Position numbers and translations under genes: made by a program. The notes beneath the pieces were generated by a model. That model did no database searches, was not told where the DNA came from, and saw only the letters and a program-made list of their open reading frames with translations. A DNA stretch of 8,585 nt, from assembly GCA_045591925.1 (NCBI GenBank), contig JAZNTW010000088.1, positions 1 to 8,585 on the forward strand. The letters are read 5' to 3'. The DNA comes from Firm-04 sp045591925. Lineage in GTDB: Bacteria; Bacillota; Clostridia; Oscillospirales; Ruminococcaceae. Shown piece by piece: positions 1-4,420 of the stretch (position 1 is its first letter; every line of letters begins with the position of its first letter).

Positions 1-26
1 TATCTGGCGGTGATGTGGTGAGCCGC

Positions 27-77
27 CGAAATGAGCCAAATCCTCGTCGCTCCGCTCCTCACATTTGGCTCATTTCG
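27..77 (+). terminator. 15-bp perfect inverted repeat, probable terminator of an upstream transcript
   Basis: The arms at 27-41 (CGAAATGAGCCAAAT) and 63-77 are exact reverse complements, separated by a 21-nt C/T-rich loop. A moderately T-rich stretch (TTTATTCTACTTTT) follows. The position before the next promoter fits an intrinsic terminator for a gene lying to the left of the window. The T tract is interrupted, so an intergenic repeat hairpin is an alternative. A smaller GGCGG/CCGCC hairpin (6-10 with 23-27) lies directly before it. Confidence 0.5.
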
Positions 78-156
78 TTTATTCTACTTTTACATCTATT
101 TTTTTGAGGTTGAGTGTAACATATCATTGACAACTCTACAGTATTGCCTTGAATTG

Positions 157-177
157 TTTGTCATGATACTTGACAAA
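157..177. promoter_or_regulatory. Operator-like dyad over the citrate synthase -35 box
   Basis: TTTGTCA (157-163) and TGACAAA (171-177) are perfect inverted 7-mers with a 7-nt spacer. The right arm contains most of the -35 hexamer (170-175). A dimeric regulator bound here would compete with RNA polymerase. The geometry is compatible with many repressors or LysR-type proteins. No regulator gene is in the window and none can be named. Confidence 0.4.
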
Positions 178-198
178 ATAATCAAAACATGATATACT
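170..198 (+). promoter_or_regulatory. Sigma-A promoter for citrate synthase
   Basis: TTGACA at 170-175, a 17-nt spacer and TATACT at 193-198 give a near-consensus housekeeping promoter. Transcription should start near 205, leaving an untranslated leader of about 70 nt. The surrounding sequence is AT-rich, unlike the flanking coding DNA. Confidence 0.75.
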
Positions 199-276
199 TG
201 AATGTATAAATGAGTCTTCATATTACGAATAGGAATTATAGTATTTTATTGTAAAAAAGGGAAGGAGTATTTGCAT

Positions 277-1644
277 ATGGGTGAATGGAATCGTTACACT
301 GCTCAGACAAAAATCGAGGAGCTTTCCGAGATGTGTCGAGCAAATTATCGTATTGATCCGGAGCTGTACTCCAAACATGATGTCAAGCGTGGTCTGCGCG
401 ATATCAACGGTAAGGGCGTCTGCGCCGGCTTGACCAATATCAGCGAAATTATCCCCGGAACAGAGGAAAACGGCGAAACAAAGCTCGGTGAGGGTCAGCT
501 GTTGTTCCGCGGATACCATATTGAAGACCTCGTAAACGGCTTTATCGCGGATAACCGTTTCGGCTATGAGGAAACGGTCTATCTGCTGCTGTTCGGAAAG
601 CTGCCGAATCATCAGGAGCTTGCGGATTTCAGCGCATTGATGCGGAGTCTCAGAACGCTTCCGCCCTCCTTTACCCGTGACGTTATCATGAAGTCGCCGA
701 GCGAGGATATGATGAATACGCTTGCAAAAAGCGTGCTTGCGCTCTATTCCTATGACCATAACCCGAATGATACCGCGATTTCGAATGTGCTGCGCCAGTG
801 CATTCAGCTGATCGCACAGTTCCCGTCTATCGCGGTATACGGCTATCAGGCGTATCGGTATTATAAGAATGATCAGAGCCTGTTTTTGCATCAGCCGGAC
901 CCGAATCTTTCGGCGGCGGAAAATCTGCTGAGTATGCTCCGCAGCGATCAGAAATATACGCAGCTTGAAGCGAAGATTCTTGATCTTGCGATGGTGCTTC
1001 ATGCCGAACACGGCGGCGGCAACAATTCGAGCTTTACCGTTCACGTTGTATCCTCGTCCGGTACGGATACCTATTCGACGATGGCAGCGGCACTCGGCTC
1101 CTTGAAAGGTCCGAAGCACGGCGGCGCGAATATCAAGGTCGTCCAGATGTTTGACGATATGAAGGAGCGCGTGAATGATTGGAAGGATGAGGAAGAGGTC
1201 GCAAGATATCTTCGTCGTCTGTTGCATAAGGATGCGTTTGACCATGCCGGTTTGATTTACGGTATGGGTCATGCGGTCTATTCCAAGAGCGATCCGCGTG
1301 CCAATGTTCTGCGCGGCTTTGTTGAACAGCTTGCTGATGAAAAGCAGTGTCATGAGGAATATGCGCTGTATGCGATGGTGGAGCGTCTTGCACCGCAGAT
1401 TATTGCAGAGGAACGCAAGATTTACAAGGGCGTTTGTGCGAATGTCGATTTCTATTCCGGTCTTGTTTACCGGATGCTGAATCTGCCAAACGAGCTGTTT
1501 ACGCCGATTTTTGCGGTATCCAGAATTGCAGGCTGGTCTGCGCACCGTATGGAGGAGCTGCTTGGCGCAAGCAAAATTATTCGTCCGGCATATCGTGCCG
1601 TTAAGGAATGGGAAACCTATCAGCCGATTTCGGCGCGTGAATAA
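277..1644 (+). CDS. gltA: Citrate synthase (citrate/2-methylcitrate synthase family)
   Basis: Condenses acetyl-CoA with oxaloacetate to citrate and CoA in the cytoplasm, here probably feeding an incomplete TCA branch toward 2-oxoglutarate and glutamate. The 455-residue protein carries the family signatures in order: LHAEHGGGNNSSF with active-site His245, GPKHGGAN (His281), GMGHAVYSKSDPR with His332 and Arg341, NVDFYSG with Asp391, and RIAGWSAHR near the C-terminus. These correspond to the catalytic His-His-Asp set and substrate-binding arginines of E. coli GltA. The N-terminal segment of about 60 residues before the core is typical of clostridial members. ATG 277 was chosen because AAGGAG (262-267) lies 9 nt upstream; the in-frame TTG at 271 would be only 3 nt from it. 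The gene appears monocistronic, with its own promoter and a following hairpin. Specificity for propionyl-CoA cannot be excluded from sequence, but no methylcitrate genes are nearby. The symbol reflects function; citZ is the Bacillus equivalent. Confidence 0.95.
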   Translation: MGEWNRYTAQTKIEELSEMCRANYRIDPELYSKHDVKRGLRDINGKGVCAGLTNISEIIPGTEENGETKLGEGQLLFRGYHIEDLVNGFIADNRFGYEETVYLLLFGKLPNHQELADFSALMRSLRTLPPSFTRDVIMKSPSEDMMNTLAKSVLALYSYDHNPNDTAISNVLRQCIQLIAQFPSIAVYGYQAYRYYKNDQSLFLHQPDPNLSAAENLLSMLRSDQKYTQLEAKILDLAMVLHAEHGGGNNSSFTVHVVSSSGTDTYSTMAAALGSLKGPKHGGANIKVVQMFDDMKERVNDWKDEEEVARYLRRLLHKDAFDHAGLIYGMGHAVYSKSDPRANVLRGFVEQLADEKQCHEEYALYAMVERLAPQIIAEERKIYKGVCANVDFYSGLVYRMLNLPNELFTPIFAVSRIAGWSAHRMEELLGASKIIRPAYRAVKEWETYQPISARE

Positions 1645-1657
1645 ACTTAGGCGATTG

Positions 1658-1688
1658 GGCTGCTGTACTGCGAGGTATGGCAGCCTTT
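1658..1688 (+). terminator. Weak hairpin terminator after citrate synthase
   Basis: Arms 1658-1667 (GGCTGCTGTA) and 1676-1685 (TATGGCAGCC) pair over 10 bp with two G-U pairs and an 8-nt loop. They lie 13 nt after the stop codon. Only TTT and then ACTTGT follow, so termination may be inefficient. Confidence 0.45.
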
Positions 1689-1734
1689 ACTTGTACCCAT
1701 GGAGCAAAACAAGGTGATTCGTTCACTTCTCCCA

Positions 1735-1763
1735 TTGCAATTTTATTGATAGTATGGTATAAT
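1735..1763 (+). promoter_or_regulatory. Strong extended -10 promoter upstream of a structured leader
   Basis: TTGCAA (1735-1740), a 17-nt spacer and TATAAT (1758-1763) preceded by TGG give an extended -10 promoter. The start of transcription would be near 1770, inside the GGCAATACCGCAC motif. It reads toward the leader, the small ORF at 1923 and the gene at 2132. Confidence 0.7.
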
Positions 1764-1766
1764 TAA

Positions 1767-1779
1767 GGCAATACCGCAC
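1767..1779 (+). repeat. Copy 1 of GGCAAYACCGCRC motif
   Basis: GGCAATACCGCAC follows TATAATTAA here. A matching motif (GGCAACACCGCGC) occurs at 7545-7557 and at 8543-8555, the latter also preceded by TATAATAAT. The shared TATAAT-N3-motif layout suggests related element ends or promoter-bearing repeats. Confidence 0.5.
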
Positions 1780-1904
1780 AGAGTTGGTGGTGCAGCTACG
1801 CAGTCAGATTGTATAGAAATGACGCCGCTGGGTTGACGCCCAGCAAGGAATTTTCACACGCTGGATTTTGGCAGTACACCATCTGAGCGTTGGGCGTTTT
1901 TTGT
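1770..1904 (+). promoter_or_regulatory. Structured RNA leader or small RNA with competing helices
   Basis: About 135 nt between a strong promoter and a T-tract hairpin, with no good ORF. Helix P1 pairs GCTGGG (1827-1832) with CCCAGC (1839-1844). Helix P2 pairs ACGCT (1858-1862) with AGCGT (1886-1890). The terminator helix pairs 1836-1844 with 1889-1897. P1 and the terminator use the same strand, so they exclude each other, the usual logic of an attenuator or riboswitch. I could not match it to a T-box, c-di-GMP, ZTP, TPP or glycine consensus. It could instead be a stand-alone small RNA or the end of a mobile repeat. Confidence 0.4.
1836..1902 (+). terminator. Rho-independent terminator within the leader
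   Basis: ACGCCCAGC (1836-1844) pairs with GTTGGGCGT (1889-1897) over 9 bp with one G-U pair, and the T run 1897-1902 follows at once. The 44-nt loop contains a nested helix. It would stop transcripts from the 1735-1763 promoter before the small ORF and the 2132 gene unless an alternative fold forms. Confidence 0.55.
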
Positions 1905-2057
1905 TATGATAAGGCGATGCAGATGTTTTTCAATTCCGTTACATTTGAAAAGCTCATGGATATCGAAAAAGGTTTGTATCGCGAAAGCTCTGCATATGTC
2001 TACAGCCTGTTCTGTGATGAAATGACAGAGAAAGGCTTCAGACAAAAAGAAATATGA
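1887..2057 (+). pseudogene. C-terminal remnant of a small hypothetical protein gene
   Basis: The frame is open from 1887 and ends at TGA 2055-2057. A translatable part could start at ATG 1923 (44 residues), with AAGG at 1911-1914 eight nt upstream. The peptide has an AMQMFFNSVTFEKLMDIEKG section followed by LYRESSAYVYSLFCDE. From memory this resembles the C-terminal half of small clostridial proteins of about 70-80 residues that sit beside DUF3791/DUF3990 genes; this is recognition, not a search. The N-terminal half is missing: the open frame begins inside the terminator hairpin, and the T run at 1897-1902 is a plausible frameshift site. It may be a decayed gene or a functional short ORF. Confidence 0.4.
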
Positions 2058-2131
2058 TTGATCATCGCACCTAGAATATGCGTTGAAAATTGCTTGCAGT
2101 ATAAACAGACTGCTGTTTTGGAGGTGTGGAC

Positions 2132-3091
2132 ATGGGTACCAAAGAGCAGCGTGAACTGGAGCGAAAACATCTTCGAGAAAAGCGCACGTTGATGCAGAAA
2201 GCACTCTGGAAGAAGCTGCTGCTGTTGCTGTTGGCGGCTGCTGCAATGCTTGGTGTATGGTTTCTGACAAAGTCGCGTGCTGTGTCCCTGCCGGCAGCTA
2301 CGCTGCGTGTATACTTTCTTGATGTCGGGCAGGGTGACGCTGCACTGCTTCAAACCGATTCGCACAGTATTCTGATAGACGGCGGCGAGTCGGAATCCGG
2401 AATGGATATCGTGCAGATGCTGCGGTCACTCGATATCAGGAGGCTGGATGGTATCATCAATTCGCATCCGCATTCTGACCATATCGGCGGCATTGTGGAT
2501 GTTTTGGAGCAGGTGCCTGTTGACGCGCTCTACCTGCCGCAGACAACAGACGCACAAGATTCCAATGCTTGGGCGTATGAAAATGTGTTGGAGATTGCCA
2601 CAGAAAAACAAATACCGGTTTATACGCCTGCGTGTTGTGAGAAGGTATCGCTCGGCGCGTCAGAGCTGGAATTTCTTTTGGTGAATGCAGCGGAATCTGA
2701 GGACCTGAACGATTCCTCGCTGGTATGCAGAGTGACCTGCGGAGAACGGCGTTTTTTGTTTACGGGCGATCTCGGCGCGTCAGGGGAAGAAGCGCTGCTG
2801 AATGCAGGATATGCGCTTTCGGCAGATGTGCTCAAGGTCGGGCATCATGGCAGCGGCGCATCCACAACACCGGATTTTCTTGCGGCAGTATTGCCGGATT
2901 ATGCTGTGATTTCCTGCGGTGCGAGAAATGATTACGGGCATCCTGCACAGCGTGTGCTGGATGTTCTGCGAGAGATAAATTGTGCCATTTACCGTACCGA
3001 TATTGACCATACGGTGCTGTTTGAGACAGATGGCGAACGAATATCGGTGATGCCGGATTATCATTTTGAATCTGGATTATTATTTCAATGA
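2132..3091 (+). CDS. Membrane-anchored metallo-beta-lactamase-fold protein, ComEC/Rec2 C-terminal domain-like
   Basis: A 319-residue protein with three parts. Residues 2-28 are strongly basic and charged, residues 29-45 form one hydrophobic membrane segment (LLLLLLAAAAMLGVWFL), and a metallo-beta-lactamase domain starts near 57. Visible motifs are FLDVGQGDA (62-70), ILIDGG (80-85), metal-binding HPHSDH (112-117), LFTGD (209-213), KVGHHGSG (235-242) and YGHP (268-271). This set is typical of the hydrolase domain at the C-terminus of the competence protein ComEC/Rec2, here without the channel domain. By the positive-inside rule the N-terminus is cytoplasmic and the catalytic domain external. 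A nuclease or phosphodiesterase role is inferred; the substrate is unknown. ATG 2132 was chosen because GGAGG (2120-2124) is 7 nt upstream; the in-frame GTG 2126 is too close. Transcription may come from the 1735-1763 promoter by readthrough. I saw no convincing nearer promoter. Confidence 0.9.
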   Translation: MGTKEQRELERKHLREKRTLMQKALWKKLLLLLLAAAAMLGVWFLTKSRAVSLPAATLRVYFLDVGQGDAALLQTDSHSILIDGGESESGMDIVQMLRSLDIRRLDGIINSHPHSDHIGGIVDVLEQVPVDALYLPQTTDAQDSNAWAYENVLEIATEKQIPVYTPACCEKVSLGASELEFLLVNAAESEDLNDSSLVCRVTCGERRFLFTGDLGASGEEALLNAGYALSADVLKVGHHGSGASTTPDFLAAVLPDYAVISCGARNDYGHPAQRVLDVLREINCAIYRTDIDHTVLFETDGERISVMPDYHFESGLLFQ

Positions 3092-3094
3092 AAG

Positions 3095-3137
3095 AGCCGC
3101 AGAATCAGAGCTTTTCTGATTCTGTGGCTTGATTTTT
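3095..3137. terminator. Convergent (bidirectional) terminator
   Basis: AGCCGCAGAATCAGA (3095-3109) pairs with TCTGATTCTGTGGCT (3115-3129) over 15 bp with one G-U pair and a 5-nt loop. On the plus strand TGATTTTT follows, a good terminator for the gene ending at 3091. On the minus strand the hairpin lies 7 nt after the operon's last stop codon, with a weaker CTTTCATT tail, so it probably serves both converging transcripts. Confidence 0.8.
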
Positions 3138-4420
3138 CATGTGGATTCTGCCATATTTTCGCGTGCGATGGAGAGCATGAGCTTGATACGGTTCTGCTGA
3201 TTGACGCGTGTTGCGCCGGGATCGTAGTCAATCGCACAGATATTTGCATCCTTATACTGCTCATTCATTGCGCGGATCATGCCCTTGCCGACAATATGAT
3301 TCGGCAGACATCCGAACGGCTGTACACAGACGATATTGCTGTAGCCTTTTTCGATCAATTCCGCCATTTCGGCAGTGAGCAGCCAGCCTTCGCCCATGCA
3401 AACGCCGGTGCTGATTGTCCGTTCACCGAGCTTTTTGAGTGCAGGAAACGGGATCGGCTTTTCAAACTGCGGATATTCCGCGAGCACCTTTAGCATGATT
3501 TTTTCGAGCATTTCAACATATCGAACGGCAGCACGGCTGAATGTTACACCTTTACGGTCGCCGTAGAGCCGGAAATTTTCCCTGCCGATATTGAGACTGT
3601 AGAGCGCAAAGCCCAGTATGCCCGGCACCATGACCTCAGCACCCTGCTCCACCAGAAAATCCGGCAGATGGTCGTTGCCGAAATCCGCGTATTTGACATA
3701 TAATTCTCCGACAATGCCGACCTTGGGCTTCGGCGTTTTCCGGATGGGAACAGCGGCAAAATCCGCAGCGATTTCGCGGAAATTCCGCTTGATTTCGTGA
3801 AAGGTCAGACCCTTGTTTTTGCGGATCTGATCGGTTAAGACCGTGCGCCACTTTTCCATCAGCGCACTTGCGTCACCGGACTGTGTTTCATAGGGTAACA
3901 CCTGATTGCGCAGTAGCATGACAAAATCGCCGTAAAGCCATGTGATCAGACCTTTGAGGAACATCAGCGGCGAGATGTCAAAGCCACTGTTTTTCTCAAT
4001 GCCGCCGAAATTGACCGATACCACCGGTACAAACGAAAGACCAGCCTTTTTGAGCGCCTTGCGCAGCATATGCACATAATTGGAAGCGCGGCAGCCGCCT
4101 CCCGTCTGATAGAGCATCAAGGCGGTTTTATGGGGGTCATAGTCGCCGGATTCCAGCGCATAAATGAGCTGTCCGATGACCACGATCGCCGGATAGCAGG
4201 CGTCGTTGTGAACATATTTCAAGCCGGTGTCAATCACCTTTTGTCCGGAGTAATCCAGAAAATCAATCTTGTAGCCTGCGTCACGGAATACCGACCCCAT
4301 CAGGCTGAAATGTACCGGCAGCGCATTCGGAATCAAAATTGTATGCGTTTTTTTCATTTCCGGCGTAAATTCGGGATAGAGTTCATTGGTTGCCAAAGCT
4401 TCACTTCCTTGTAGATTCAT
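3137..4420 (-). CDS. 2-hydroxyacyl-CoA dehydratase-like partner protein (COG3581-type)
   Basis: A 427-residue soluble protein of the superfamily that includes the dehydratase and benzoyl-CoA reductase subunits. It has conserved cysteines in family contexts: HNDACYPA (Cys75), QTGGGCRASNY (Cys110), TGVCMGEGW (Cys341) and VCVQPFGCLPNHIVGKG (Cys365, Cys371). These suggest an iron-sulfur site or sites accepting electrons from the activase encoded just upstream. The exact reaction is not established for this subfamily. The reading frame is open further upstream, to 4654, but that part is the shadow of the upstream gene. ATG 4420 overlaps the upstream gene by 20 nt, consistent with translational coupling. 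An alternative TTG at 4396 would begin MATNELYPEF and has AAGGAAG about 6 nt upstream, so it deserves equal thought. The gene ends at the convergent hairpin. Confidence 0.9.
   Translation of the reverse strand: MNLQGSEALATNELYPEFTPEMKKTHTILIPNALPVHFSLMGSVFRDAGYKIDFLDYSGQKVIDTGLKYVHNDACYPAIVVIGQLIYALESGDYDPHKTALMLYQTGGGCRASNYVHMLRKALKKAGLSFVPVVSVNFGGIEKNSGFDISPLMFLKGLITWLYGDFVMLLRNQVLPYETQSGDASALMEKWRTVLTDQIRKNKGLTFHEIKRNFREIAADFAAVPIRKTPKPKVGIVGELYVKYADFGNDHLPDFLVEQGAEVMVPGILGFALYSLNIGRENFRLYGDRKGVTFSRAAVRYVEMLEKIMLKVLAEYPQFEKPIPFPALKKLGERTISTGVCMGEGWLLTAEMAELIEKGYSNIVCVQPFGCLPNHIVGKGMIRAMNEQYKDANICAIDYDPGATRVNQQNRIKLMLSIARENMAEST

Noticed and set aside
223..1545. 440-codon open frame on the minus strand
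   Set aside because: It lies fully antisense to citrate synthase, which has every catalytic motif; its product is rich in Arg, Ile and His with no recognisable domain and no promoter or ribosome binding site.
1770..1904. Known riboswitch or T-box
   Set aside because: GTTGGTGGTGCAGC superficially suggests a T-box GGTGG motif and CCGCTGGG a ZTP motif, but the flanking consensus bases and helices are missing, so only an unassigned leader is reported.
1854..2365. Two minus-strand frames of 121 and 138 codons
   Set aside because: They cross the promoter-leader region and the start of the metallo-beta-lactamase gene, and have no domain, start signal or sensible composition.
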